This document shows positions 1 to 8,596 of a stretch of DNA of 64,000 bases, in pieces (position 1 is the stretch's first letter; every line of letters starts with the position of its first letter). Below the pieces are notes generated by a model. The model was given only the letters and a program-made list of their open reading frames with translations. It was not told where the DNA came from and did no database searches. The DNA is taken from assembly GCF_030817355.1 (NCBI RefSeq), contig NZ_JAUSZH010000001.1, forward strand, positions 1,860,001 through 1,924,000, given 5' to 3'. Position numbers and translations under genes: made by a program. Source of the stretch: Streptomyces sp. V1I1. GTDB lineage: Bacteria; Actinomycetota; Actinomycetes; Streptomycetales; Streptomycetaceae.

Positions 1-57
1 CGAAAGCGGCTGCTGAACACACAGTGGCCCGAGTCGGCGACCGTCCCGGGCTGGTCA

Positions 58-258
58 CAAGGGGTTCCACTGGAGTACCTGCGGGAGTTCCGCTGCCAGC
101 ACGGTGTCGAGGTTGCGGACGATCTGTGCCGCCTGCGCGCCATGGTCGTCCGGTCCTACGGGTCGCCCGTCTCCATCCCACGCTACTTGCCCGGACAGAT
201 GCACGAGCCGGGTGTCCTCGACGCTGACGATCTGGCTGATCCGGTCGGACGGGCAGTT
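58..258 (-). pseudogene. RidA/YjgF-family fragment
   Basis: The minus strand encodes a stretch typical of the N-terminal half of RidA (YjgF/YER057c/UK114) enamine deaminases: a LSGQVAWDGDGRPVG segment followed by a helix ending NLDTVLAA. The frame then loses family similarity and stops near position 58, so only about 60 of the usual 120-150 residues remain. The conserved C-terminal arginine and glutamate motifs are absent. I read it as a truncated remnant that travelled with the neighbouring monooxygenase fragment on the same strand. No function should be assigned. Confidence 0.5.
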
Positions 259-286
259 CACGGACGGGGGTTGAGGCGGGTCACGG

Positions 287-433
287 TCATGAGGCGTCGC
301 CTCCCGCGGGTGCGCCTGCCCATGCGGCCAGTGCGGCGGTCCGCTCTGAACTGCGGACGTCGGCATCGGTGGCGCGTGTGGCCCAGGCGATGTGCCCGTC
401 GGGGCGGACGAGCACTTCGGTCACGCCGTGCAG
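287..433 (-). pseudogene. C-terminal fragment of FAD-dependent aromatic monooxygenase
   Basis: About 48 minus-strand codons encode VLVRPDGHIAWAT, the C-terminal signature of PheA/TfdB-type flavin monooxygenases. The rest of the enzyme, including the FAD-binding GxGxxG fold, is missing. The fragment stops abruptly at about 433, next to a TetR remnant on the opposite strand that lacks its N-terminus. Both genes have therefore lost their 5' ends at the same place, as expected if a divergent regulator/monooxygenase pair suffered one deletion across its intergenic region. Length is far too short for a working enzyme. Confidence 0.55.
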
Positions 434-859
434 GTCCGCGTGTTCGTCGTGATTCGTGCCGGCCTGGCCAGAGCGATGCGTACAGCGCTGCTCGCCCACC
501 GCGACGGCGCCCGCGTCTTCGCCGGCACGCACTCGACCGGGGCGCACACCCTGCACTTAGCCGACACCGTGATCGGCGTCCTGCGTGAGGCCGGCTTCGA
601 CGATGCGGACGCGGCGCGCGCCCTGATGGCGGTGGCCAATTTCACCGTCGGCCACACCCTGGAAGAGCAAGCCGCTCTGGAACCGGGTGCAGAGGCCCCC
701 GCAGACCCGGGTCGCCTGGTTGACGCCGTGGCGGCCGGGTCGTACCCGCACCTCACGACCACCCTGCCCGTGCTCACCAGCACGGACTTCACCGCCCACT
801 TCGAGTTCGGCCTGCGCCTGCTCATCGAGGGGCTGCGCGCCCTGCGACAGCAGCGCTGA
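392..859 (+). pseudogene. TetR-family regulator, C-terminal domain only
   Basis: From about position 465 the frame encodes the ligand-binding and dimerisation domain of TetR repressors of the TetR_C_1 type, including LARAMRTALLAHRDGARVF and a later TVGHTLEEQAAL helix. The N-terminal helix-turn-helix, about 60-70 residues, is absent and nothing upstream resembles it. The first in-frame start gives 155 codons against about 210-230 for intact relatives. Without a DNA-binding domain it cannot be a normal repressor. The break point coincides with the truncated monooxygenase on the other strand. Confidence 0.6.
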
Positions 860-925
860 CGGCCACCGTTCACGATCCGCATCCAGAGCGTGTGAAGTTC
901 GGGGTTCGGGCGCCGACGGGTGTCG

Positions 926-1400
926 TCAGCGCATGCGGCGGAGGAAAGCGTCGACAAGTCGGTTGGTGAAGTCCTGGCCGAGCGGCTCGTCCGTTACCAG
1001 CACACGGTAGTAGAGGGGGCCGACGAGTTGGTCGGCCTCGGCCGCCATGTCGAGGTCGGCGGGCAACTGGCCCCGCCGCGCGGCGCGTTTCAGAGGCAGG
1101 CGGTCGCGGCGACGCTGCTCGTCGAGGTACCTGGCCCGGAAGTCCGCGGCGAACACCGGATCGTGCTGCGCCTGTGCGATCAGGGCCTCGAAGACGGCTC
1201 CGGAGTCGGACTCGCTGAGGAAATGAGCCAGTTGACGCAGATAGGCACGTAGATCGAGGGTGATGTCGCCGTGATCGGGCGGGATCAGCTCCTCGGCCAT
1301 GTCCTGCAGGAAAGCGTCCACGAGGACGTCGGTCTTGGAGTTCCACCAGCGGTAGATGGTCTGCTTGGCGACACCGCTCTCGCCGCGATGCCCTCACCAC
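926..1400 (-). pseudogene. TetR-family regulator, truncated and frameshifted
   Basis: The minus strand encodes most of a second TetR regulator. The recognition helix reads GVAKQTIYRWWNSKTDVLVD and is followed by a C-terminal domain ending in FLRRMR. Just before that helix the expected sequence EGIAARA is present but in another frame: one G appears to be missing around position 1376. Upstream of about 1400 no first helix can be found, and the neighbouring HAF-repeat gene begins, so the gene has lost its 5' end as well. It is probably inactive. A sequencing error would explain the frameshift but not the truncation. Confidence 0.6.
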
Positions 1401-1692
1401 TTCTGGATGGCCGACACCTCACCCGGCCGCCTGGGATGGCTGCTGGGCCTGCGGGATTCGTCGTGGGCAGGTACGAGACCCACGTGGGGTCGGGGGTGGT
1501 GCGGGGGTCGCCCACGGACCCCGGCGCCGGGGCGTCCGGCCGATCGGCTTCACGGCGTCCGACGCCGGCGGCACGGCTTCCGATGCCGACGGCACGCGGG
1601 CCGGGACCGGCGTCCGGTTCCACGGCGTCGGCTCGCTCGCCGGGGCCGGCACGCAGAGCGAGGCCACCGACATCAACGACCGTGGCGTCGTC

Positions 1693-2649
1693 GTGGGCGC
1701 CAGTGCGGTCCCGGGCACCCAGGCGACCCACGCCTTCGTCATGAACCCCGGCGTCGACGGCGGCCGGCTCACCGACATCACGCCGTCGGAGGCGCGCAGC
1801 ACGCGGGCCGAGGCGGTCAACCGGTTTGGTGTGGTGGCCGGCACACTCGGGTCCGTACCGGGTGCCGGGCTGCCGGAGCCCTTCGTCTGGCGGCCACGCA
1901 CCGGGCTGGAGGTCCTTCCGCTGCCGCCCGGCGCCGCCGGTGGCCAGGCCGCGGACATCAACGACGCGGGCACGGTGCTCGTCGTCGGCACGGACTCCAC
2001 GGGCGTGGGCCTCCCGGTGGGCTCGTACCTGTGGGACCCGGCCGCGCGTACGTACACCGCGCTCCCGACGACCGGTCCGTCAGGCACCGGACCCGTGCCG
2101 ATCGCGCGCACGCTCAACGAGCGCGGCGGGGTGGCCGGGGGACTGGTGTCCCCGGTCAGCGAGCAGGCCTGGCAACACACGGCGACGGTGTGGGAGCCCG
2201 GCACCCTCGTCCCGCACACGCTCTCCTCCGGCGGTACCACCGACGCGTTCGCCACCGACCGCAACGAGAAAGGGATGATCGTCGGCTGGCGGACGAACGC
2301 GCCCGGCGCGGCGCCCACCGCCGTCTACTGGCCGAGCGCGGACGCGCTTCCCGTCGAGCTTCCCGGTCGGGTGGCGTTCGAGGTCAACGACCGCAACCAG
2401 ATCGTCGGCATCCGCGCCTTCCCCACTTCGTCCGCGTTCCCGTTCACCGCGGTGATGTGGGAGCCGGGCCGCGGAAGCCGGCTGCGTACGACCGACCTCG
2501 GCGACGAGAGCCTGGGCTCGTACGTCAACGCCGTCAACTCCTCGGGCCGGTCCACCAGTTACGTCGTGGCGGCAGGCGAGCAGACCCCGTACAACGCCGG
2601 CGGCTGGTGGAACCCGCCCCGGCGGGGCGGCTGTCCCGGGTCCTGCTGA
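1693..2649 (+). CDS. HAF-repeat extracellular protein, 5' end uncertain
   Basis: This encodes repeats of the HAF (probable extracellular repeat) type, each built around DINDxGxVVG followed by a WxP strand. Examples are ATDINDRGVVVG, ADINDAGTVLVVG and FEVNDRNQIVGI, which suggest a beta-propeller-like secreted protein. The given start is the first in-frame GTG, but repeat similarity continues upstream to about 1580 without a start codon or signal peptide. The true 5' end is therefore probably lost near 1400, where the TetR remnant ends. A strong hairpin follows the stop. The function of the family is unknown. Confidence 0.55.
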   Translation: MGASAVPGTQATHAFVMNPGVDGGRLTDITPSEARSTRAEAVNRFGVVAGTLGSVPGAGLPEPFVWRPRTGLEVLPLPPGAAGGQAADINDAGTVLVVGTDSTGVGLPVGSYLWDPAARTYTALPTTGPSGTGPVPIARTLNERGGVAGGLVSPVSEQAWQHTATVWEPGTLVPHTLSSGGTTDAFATDRNEKGMIVGWRTNAPGAAPTAVYWPSADALPVELPGRVAFEVNDRNQIVGIRAFPTSSAFPFTAVMWEPGRGSRLRTTDLGDESLGSYVNAVNSSGRSTSYVVAAGEQTPYNAGGWWNPPRRGGCPGSC

Positions 2650-2673
2650 CGTGAAGAAGTGACGCTCCCCCTC

Positions 2674-2700
2674 CGGGCGGTGCCCTCGCGGCACCGCCCG
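2674..2700 (+). terminator. Rho-independent-type hairpin
   Basis: Perfect 11-bp stem (CGGGCGGTGCC pairing with GGCACCGCCCG) around a 5-nt loop, 25 bases after the stop codon of the HAF-repeat gene. No T-run follows, which is common for streptomycete terminators. Confidence 0.7.
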
Positions 2701-3019
2701 AAGGCGTTCACCGCTCCGGTGCTCCACCGGCCCCGCCCTCGCGGGCCGGTGGCGGTACGACGGCGGAGTTCCACACCCTCCCGAGAACAGGCCTTGTGGT
2801 GCTCAGCGTTGTCGTCCTCCTCAGCCCTGGAGCAGGGCCCGTCCGGGCGTTTGCGGTGCGGTACCGCCATCCCGTAGTTGAGAGACGAAGAACCTGCTGG
2901 GCGCTCCACACATGTGGCTGAGCATGACCGCTTGGCACCACGAAACTCTCGGGGATTCTGCGTAACCGGCTTAGCCAACAGATCGCCTGACCAGCGACAC
3001 AACACGCCTGACACCCCAT
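2701..3019. other. Intergenic stretch without recognisable gene
   Basis: Both strands are open in places, but none of the possible products has a recognisable domain or a good ribosome binding site. I see no RNA gene. It separates the HAF gene from the first rumA-tail repeat. Confidence 0.5.
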
Positions 3020-3190
3020 CAGAACGAGCGTCAAATGAGCGTCACGAGCGTCGTTTCAGCGTCAAGATATCGCCTGTAACGCCCACACCGCACATAGTGC
3101 GCACGCACAAAACCCCAGGTCAGGACCCCTTCGCGACCGACTCCAGAATCGCCACGCACTCCACATGATGCGTCATAAGAAAGACGTGCA
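3020..3190 (-). repeat. rumA 3'-end repeat, copy 1
   Basis: The minus strand carries the last codons of a TrmA/RumA-type RNA uracil-C5 methyltransferase (MTHHVECVAILE, stop at 3120-3122) with no body of the gene. Beyond the stop lie four direct repeats, GAGCGTC at 3026, 3037 and 3046 and CAGCGTC at 3057, spaced 11, 9 and 11 bases, then a conserved ATATCGCC..GTAACGCCCACA block. The same arrangement with the same spacing recurs near 33.7 kb. This looks like an attachment-site or integration relic. Confidence 0.65.
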
Positions 3191-3210
3191 ACGAAAACAT
3201 GTGGAAGGAA

Positions 3211-3233
3211 GCAGCAGGTCAGCGACCTGCTGC
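3211..3233. repeat. Perfect inverted repeat next to rumA-tail copy 1
   Basis: GCAGCAGGTC and GACCTGCTGC form a perfect 10-bp inverted repeat around AGC. It contains the same CAGGTCAG motif that abuts the rumA tails elsewhere in the window. It could be a recombinase binding site or a small hairpin. Confidence 0.5.
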
Positions 3234-3350
3234 ACACACCTCGTGCCGATTGCAGATGTGCATTGCGTGCGGCGTGGGCGCTAGGTGCAGCCTCGCGCCG
3301 CTCCCCCGGGCAGCCGCGGGACACCCAGGACCCTCATCGATCGGGGGACC

Positions 3351-3560
3351 ATGGCCCTCGGCACAGACCGCATCCACGGCGGCCAGGTCATCTGCGCCAC
3401 CCACTCCCCGCTGCTGACCGCGCTGCTCCGGCGCGGACATCGTCGAGGTCGGCGAACATGGCATGCGCCGGGTGGCCTGGCGCGATCTCGCCCTGGTCGA
3501 CCACTGGCGCCGCTGTCTCGACGACCCGCAGTCCTTCACCACGGCGCGTCCTCGACTGAG
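3351..3560 (+). pseudogene. C-terminal fragment of AAA-family ATPase
   Basis: The plus strand encodes GGQVICATHSPLLTALL, the conserved strand and switch region near the C-terminus of RecF/SMC-like AAA ATPases. It continues in a second frame with ADIVEVGEHGMRRVAW and the closing helix ALVDHWRRCLDDPQSF. The two parts are joined only by a frameshift near 3425-3435, and the Walker A and B portions are missing. It is a decayed 3' end of about 65 codons. Nothing recognisable lies between it and the M6 protease gene. Confidence 0.6.
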
Positions 3561-3792
3561 AGGGACGAAGCCTTCAGAGGGCATGAAGCTCGGAACTCGT
3601 GGACAACCCGCCCCAGCTCGGGTTCGGGTGCATGAGCCGGGGCCGCTGCGGGAGAAGTGGTGGTGCTCGCCTGGGTGGGCAGTAGGCAGGCGCGGTGGAC
3701 AGGAAACGGCTGGCAGACGAAACCGACGGTTTCCCGGGCGCGCTCTTGAACGCCCGGAGACCGGAACCGGGATCGGCTCCCGACCACATGGC

Positions 3793-4990
3793 CTAGAACA
3801 TGCGGAGCCGCACCACATCGCCCGCTCTACCGCCCGCGAGAACGTCGATACGGACGCCGCCGTCCGGGTCCGTGAAGGTCTGGCCCGGTGCGTACGCCGC
3901 CAGGTCGAGTCCGGTGCAGCCGGTGCGCGGCGTCGCGGACCGGCTGCCGTTCATAAGCCGGACCGGCCCCTCGCCGGTCGGGGTCGCGGAGTCGACCTTG
4001 TAGATGAGGACACCGGCTGAGCACGCGTGCCGGTCGTTGCCCTCGGCCCGGCGGGACTCCGCGACGTACGCCATCGTCTCGCTGATGCGCAGTACGGCGA
4101 TCTTGGTACCGCCGGGCCGTTCCACGGGGGTCAGCCGTACGGTGCGCCGTCCGGGGGCGGCCAGGCAGGCGACCTGAGCGTCGCGGGTCCAGGCCAGCTT
4201 CCAGGAGTGCCAGCCCAGGTACTGGGGAGCGTGGCCGGCGATGTTGCCCATGACGTCCCAGCCGGCGACGTACTGATGGGTGGCGCCGGTGAAGGAGTAC
4301 AGGTCCGGGAGGCCGAAGGTGTGGCCGGTCTCGTGGGCGACGACCTTGTGGCCCCAGCGCCAGAGGTCCTGTCCGAAGGTCACGGCCCACTTCAGACGGG
4401 TGCCGTCGGCGGTCACGCCGGACGAGGCGGGGTCGTGGAGGTAGGTCGGGGAGAAGGAGATCGCTGACGCCGCCCTGGTGGGGACGGTGTAGACCATGTC
4501 GTAGCGGGGAGAAGTCCGCGTACGGGTCGGCGGCCGCGATCGCGTCGCGTACGTACCTCTCGTGGGCCTCGAAGGTGAGGCCGCGTTCGAAGCCGTACGA
4601 GTCCGAATCCGCCGGCATGCGGATCCAGCGGTGCAGTGAGGTGATGGCGAGTCGGGAGCGGCCGTAGCTGGCTGTGCGCATCCAGTCGGCGGCCGGGGCG
4701 AGCTGAGCGGCGTACGCGTCCGTGGAGTCGGTGGCCTGGGCGTCGGGGAAGTCGACGAACAGCGTCAGGACGCGCCGGGTTCCGGTGGCGGGCTGGAACT
4801 GGACGCGGTCGGTGTCGTGTCCTTCGTCGGTCCAGCCGGTCCTTCCGGGGAGCGCGCAATCGGAGGCGGGAGCGGCTGACTGGGGCGCAGGGGATGGGGC
4901 GGCCGCGTTCGCCGTGGCGGGGGCGGTGAGGCACGAGGCGAGGGCGAGAGCCACGGTGACGGAACGCAGACAGGTCGGCAGGACAGACAT
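3793..4990 (-). pseudogene. M6-family secreted metalloprotease, single-base frameshift
   Basis: Homologue of the intact protease at 19517-20719. The chosen ATG at 4990 has a good CAGGAG site upstream and begins a signal peptide. The N-terminal frame runs through a WTDEG segment to DPYADFSP, where a run of four C (about 4503-4507) shifts the frame. The second frame resumes with DMVYTVPTRAASAISF and contains the zinc site HETGHTFGLPDLY. Removing one C restores an uninterrupted protein of about 400 residues. Either a real loss-of-function mutation or a homopolymer sequencing error explains it. If intact it would be an exported zinc endopeptidase acting with the nearby collagenase. Confidence 0.75.
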
Positions 4991-5054
4991 GGGACTCCTG
5001 TCGGAGGCGGGCGATGACTGACAGGGCAAAAGCGGCGAAGCGAGGATGGGCGGG

Positions 5055-6320
5055 TTAGGCGCGGCCCGCGGCCAGGTCCATCAGGCGGGCGAGTACGCGG
5101 CCGCCGGAGGCGGTGACGCCGTCGTGCTCCCACTCGTTGGTGACCCAGGCACGGGTGGCGCCGACTTCGCGCGCCGTGCGCAGGGAGAGGTCCGCGTCGA
5201 CGTACATGTCGTCGTGGTAGACGACCGCGGCGAGGGGGACGTGGTTGGCGGCCAGGCCGTGGGGATCGTAGAGCGCGGGCCAGTCGGTGCGCTGGGCCAG
5301 GAGGTCCGCGGCGTCCGCGAAGGGGCGCAGGCCCTTGATCTCCTGAAACATCCAGGGGTAGATCATTTCGCCAGTGAGGAGGAGAGGGTCCGCGTCCTCG
5401 GCAAACTCGGGGAAGCCGGCGAGCGAGCGGGACGCCGCCCAGGCGCTCGGGGCGGCTCCTTGCCCGTACAGGGTCTCCTGCATGACCGCGAACAGCGGGT
5501 TGTCGGTGAAGCAGGTCAGGGCTTCGACCTGGTGGAGGAAGGTGTCCGTCAACTCGCCGTCCATGTCCAGGGATTCGTCGAGCAGCCAGTGGATCCGTTC
5601 GAAGCCTTCACCCATGCCGAGGGCGAGGCCGAGGGTGCGCAGGCGGCGGGTGGTGAGGCGGTCTCCGCCGGGCAGTCGGATGTCGTCGGCCGCGAGGAGA
5701 TCGGCGATCTTGCGGAGGCGTGAGGCGTCGTCCGGGTAGCGCGCGTAGAAGTCGAGGACGCGCTCCCGCACCCGGGGGTACGTGCGGGCGTACACGTCGT
5801 CGGCGGTCGCGGTGAGACCGGGGAGGCCGCCGGTGACGTAGCAGGCCCGCAGACCTTCTGGGGCCTGGGAGAGGTAGGTGAGGGTGATGAAGCCGCCGTA
5901 GCTCTGGCCGAGCGTCTCCCAGGGCGCGTCGCCGCACAGTTGGCGGCGTATCAGTTCCGCGTCGGCCACGATGGCGTCGGCGCGGAAGCAGGCCAGATGC
6001 GCGGCCAGTCGGGCCGGGGAGTCGAACCGGGAGGCCGTGCGGGCGGTGATCGGGGTGGAGCGGCCGGTGCCGCGCTGGTCGAGAAGCAACACCCGGTGGG
6101 TCTTCAGCGCCTGAGGCAGCCACCCCGGCGAACCTGCCGAAGGGCGTGGTGCCTTGCCGCCGGGACCGCCCTGCAGATAGAGCAGGCAAGGCAGTTGTTC
6201 ACCGGTGCGGGCCGGGTCGACGACCTCGCGCGCGAACACCTGGATGGTCGGGCCGGTCGGAAGGGAGTGGTCCAGCGGGACGGTGAAGAAGTGATCGGTG
6301 GTGGCGTACGCCGGGTTCAT
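5055..6320 (-). CDS. Prolyl aminopeptidase-type alpha/beta hydrolase (S33)
   Basis: Predicted to release N-terminal proline or hydroxyproline from short peptides in the cytoplasm. The 421-residue protein has the oxyanion-hole motif LQGGPGG, the nucleophile elbow GQSYGG, the DQRGTGRS segment characteristic of S33 prolyl aminopeptidases, and a C-terminal EWEHDG carrying the probable catalytic histidine. No signal peptide is visible. Start is ATG 6320, preceded by AAAGGGA. A TGTGACATTGCATA motif lies 36 bases upstream, linking it to the hydroxyproline genes next door. Tripeptidyl aminopeptidase is an alternative within the same fold. The context of collagen-type proteases and peptide uptake supports a role in proline-rich peptide breakdown. 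Confidence 0.8.
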   Translation of the reverse strand: MNPAYATTDHFFTVPLDHSLPTGPTIQVFAREVVDPARTGEQLPCLLYLQGGPGGKAPRPSAGSPGWLPQALKTHRVLLLDQRGTGRSTPITARTASRFDSPARLAAHLACFRADAIVADAELIRRQLCGDAPWETLGQSYGGFITLTYLSQAPEGLRACYVTGGLPGLTATADDVYARTYPRVRERVLDFYARYPDDASRLRKIADLLAADDIRLPGGDRLTTRRLRTLGLALGMGEGFERIHWLLDESLDMDGELTDTFLHQVEALTCFTDNPLFAVMQETLYGQGAAPSAWAASRSLAGFPEFAEDADPLLLTGEMIYPWMFQEIKGLRPFADAADLLAQRTDWPALYDPHGLAANHVPLAAVVYHDDMYVDADLSLRTAREVGATRAWVTNEWEHDGVTASGGRVLARLMDLAAGRA

Positions 6321-6355
6321 GGGTCCCTTTCACAGCACGCAAGCGCCGAGTGGTG

Positions 6356-6369
6356 TGTGACATTGCATA
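6356..6369 (-). promoter_or_regulatory. Candidate GntR operator, site 1
   Basis: TGTGACATTGCATA lies 36 bases upstream of the prolyl aminopeptidase start. It belongs to a motif family found in front of most units of the collagen/hydroxyproline block. Confidence 0.5.
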
Positions 6370-6444
6370 GGGAGCGTGCATCACCGACCCCGCTCCGAGG
6401 AGCTCTCACTCGGGCATAGCACCGCGTTATGGGGCCCGTGCGCC

Positions 6445-7167
6445 TCAAGCCGAGCGCTTTCCGGCGCCGCGCACCGATCGCTTGGTTCCGGCCGAGGAAG
6501 AGCCGCCGCTGCCGGCCCACAGCGAGCGGACATGCCCCAGGTGCCTGGCCATGCACTTCTCGGCCCTCTTGGCCTCGCCCGCGAGCATCAGGTCGAGGAG
6601 CTCCAGGTGCTCCTCGGCAGAGGGGATCAGCTCGCCACGCTTGTCCAGGGCGGTGAGCCCGTACAGTCGGGAGCGCTTGCGCAGGTCGCCGACGGTCTCG
6701 ACGAGGCGCTCATTGCCTGAGAGCGCGAGGAGCGACAGATGGAACTGCCGGTCGGCCTCCAGGTAACCGATCAGGTCGTGGTCACGGGCTGCCCGGACGA
6801 TCTCCTCGGCGACCGGGCGCAGCGCCTCCAGTTCCTCGCGCGCGGCGCTGCGGGTGACCCGGCCGACCGTGGGGATCTCGATCAGGGCGCGGATCTCCGT
6901 GTACTGGTCGAGGTCGCGCTCGCTGACCTCGGTGACCCTGAAGCCCTTGTTCCGGACGGGCTCGACCAGGCCCTCACGGGCCAGGTCGAGCATCGCCTCG
7001 CGCACGGGGGTGGCGGAGATGCCGAAGTCCTCGGCGAGCGTGGGCGCCGAATACACCATGCCCGGCCGCAGCTCACCGGAGATCAAAGCCGCTCGCAGGG
7101 CGTTGCTCACCTGGTCGCGCAGCCGCTCCCGGGTGGCGTTGAGATCGTGGTGCTTCAGGTGCCCCAT
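6445..7167 (-). CDS. GntR/FadR-type transcriptional regulator
   Basis: 240-residue regulator. The N-terminal winged helix contains the GntR signature AALISGELRPGMVYSAPTLA followed by ISATPVREAMLDLAREGLV. The all-helical FCD ligand-binding domain follows (YTEIRALIEIPTV, the ADRQFHLSLLALSGN helix with metal-ligand-type histidines, and EEHLELLDLMLAG). The ATG at 7167 is chosen because GAAGGGA lies just upstream. It is the last gene of the hydroxyproline operon, 46 bases after the dehydrogenase stop, and a motif copy lies in that gap, suggesting autoregulation. The effector is probably a hydroxyproline intermediate, an inference from context. It is the best candidate to bind the shared TGTGA motif. 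Confidence 0.85.
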   Translation of the reverse strand: MGHLKHHDLNATRERLRDQVSNALRAALISGELRPGMVYSAPTLAEDFGISATPVREAMLDLAREGLVEPVRNKGFRVTEVSERDLDQYTEIRALIEIPTVGRVTRSAAREELEALRPVAEEIVRAARDHDLIGYLEADRQFHLSLLALSGNERLVETVGDLRKRSRLYGLTALDKRGELIPSAEEHLELLDLMLAGEAKRAEKCMARHLGHVRSLWAGSGGSSSAGTKRSVRGAGKRSA

Positions 7168-7204
7168 GCGGTGGTGATCCCTTCGATCTGGTCCGGACCA
7201 CAAC

Positions 7205-7221
7205 CGTACAATGTCACGTTG
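7205..7221 (-). promoter_or_regulatory. Candidate GntR operator, site 2
   Basis: On the minus strand CAACGTGACATTGTACG overlaps the dehydrogenase stop and lies 38 bases upstream of the gntR start. It matches the CGTGACATTGTAC form of the shared motif. Confidence 0.4.
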
Positions 7222-8596
7222 CCCCAGCGGCCGACAGGGTGTAGGTCCGGCTTGAGGTGTAGAACTCCAGCGCCGCCCGGCCCTGTTCGCGCGGCCCGTG
7301 GCTGGATGCCTTGGCACCGCCGAACGGCAAGTGGAAGTCGACGCCGGTGGACGGTGCGTTGATCCTGATCATTCCGGTGTCAAGCCGGTCGAGTCCGCAC
7401 AGCGCCGTGTTCAGATCGGCGGTGTGGACGGAGGTGACCAGGCCGTACGGCACGGAGTTGGTGATCCGCACCGCGTGGGCCAGATCGTCGGCGGGCAGCA
7501 GGGCCGCGATGGGGCCGAAGACCTCTTCGCGCAGCAGCCGGTGACCCACCGGGACCTTCTCGACCAAGGTCGGGGCCGCGTACCAGCCGGGCTTGTCGGA
7601 CACGGTGCCGCCGGCCAGCGCGCAAAGGCCGTGCCAGGCGTCGCCGACCTGGCCTCGGGCGTGCTCGTTGATGAGCGGCCCGCACACGGTCGCCGCGTCG
7701 GCCGGGTCGCCCACCGGCACGGCCCGCAGCGCTTCGGCGAGTGCTTCGCGCAGGGGCTCAAGAGCCGCGCCGACCGCGATGACGCGGCTGGTGGCGGTGC
7801 ACTTCTGGCCCGCGTACCCGGCGATGGACGCGGCGAGGTGGGTGGCAGCCTGCTCGATGTCGGCGTCCGGGAGGACGATAGCCGCGTTCAGGCCGCCCAT
7901 CTCGGCTTGGACCGGAACGCCACGGGCCGTGGCGGCGCGGGCGACGGCCTGGCCGACGGCGGTCGAGCCGGTGAAGGAGACCACGTCGGCGGCGGAGACG
8001 AGCGCGTTGCCCTCCGTCGCCCCGCCCGGCAGGACGGTGAACACCCCGGCGGGCACGGCCTGTTGGATGATCTCGGCCAGGCGCTGCGCACAGGCGGTGG
8101 CCTCGGGTGCGGACTTGAGGACGACCGCGTTGCCCGCCGCGAGCGCCGGGGCGGACTTCCAACTCGGAATGGCGAAGGGGAAGTTCCAGGGCGTGATCAG
8201 CCCGGCCACGCCGTACGGGCGGCGGCGGGAGAGCAGCAGTCCGGGGCCCGCGGCGGTCTCGTGGACCGCGCCGACGGGCTCGTACGGAGCCTGGGCGTAG
8301 TAGCGCCAGATCGCGGCGGTGCGCGCGACTTCGGCCCGGGCCTCGGTGAGGGGCTTGCCCACCTCGCGGACGGCGAGTGCGGCGAGCTCGGCGCTTGCGG
8401 CATCGATGGCATCGGCGACCGCGCCGAGGGCGGCCGAGCGGGCGGCCGCCCCGCCGAGCAGCCAGCCCGGCTGAGCGGCGCGGGCCCGCTCCATGGTCTC
8501 GACCGCCGCGAAGGCGCCGGGCGCCGGAATCTGAAGGAGTACGTCGGACGGGTCGGCCGGATTGCGTGAGGTGATGAGGGATGCGGTGGCGGTCAC
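7214..8596 (-). CDS. Aldehyde dehydrogenase, probable alpha-ketoglutarate semialdehyde dehydrogenase
   Basis: Predicted last step of hydroxyproline breakdown: NAD(P)-dependent oxidation of alpha-ketoglutarate semialdehyde to alpha-ketoglutarate. The 460-residue protein has the ALDH cofactor motif FTGSTAVG, the general-base region EMGGLN (E232) and the catalytic cysteine in GQKCTATS (C266). PWNFPFAIP in the cofactor domain is also canonical. The GTG start at 8596 overlaps the epimerase stop (GTGA), so the two are translationally coupled, and the upstream frame belongs to the epimerase region rather than to a fusion. Substrate assignment rests on the complete pathway around it; succinate semialdehyde is a less likely alternative. 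Confidence 0.85.
   Translation of the reverse strand: MTATASLITSRNPADPSDVLLQIPAPGAFAAVETMERARAAQPGWLLGGAAARSAALGAVADAIDAASAELAALAVREVGKPLTEARAEVARTAAIWRYYAQAPYEPVGAVHETAAGPGLLLSRRRPYGVAGLITPWNFPFAIPSWKSAPALAAGNAVVLKSAPEATACAQRLAEIIQQAVPAGVFTVLPGGATEGNALVSAADVVSFTGSTAVGQAVARAATARGVPVQAEMGGLNAAIVLPDADIEQAATHLAASIAGYAGQKCTATSRVIAVGAALEPLREALAEALRAVPVGDPADAATVCGPLINEHARGQVGDAWHGLCALAGGTVSDKPGWYAAPTLVEKVPVGHRLLREEVFGPIAALLPADDLAHAVRITNSVPYGLVTSVHTADLNTALCGLDRLDTGMIRINAPSTGVDFHLPFGGAKASSHGPREQGRAALEFYTSSRTYTLSAAGAT

Noticed and set aside
3020..3070. GAGCGTC repeats considered as a CRISPR array
   Set aside because: Units are only 7-8 bases with 2-4-base spacers of constant length and no cas genes are present; phased protein-binding sites fit better.
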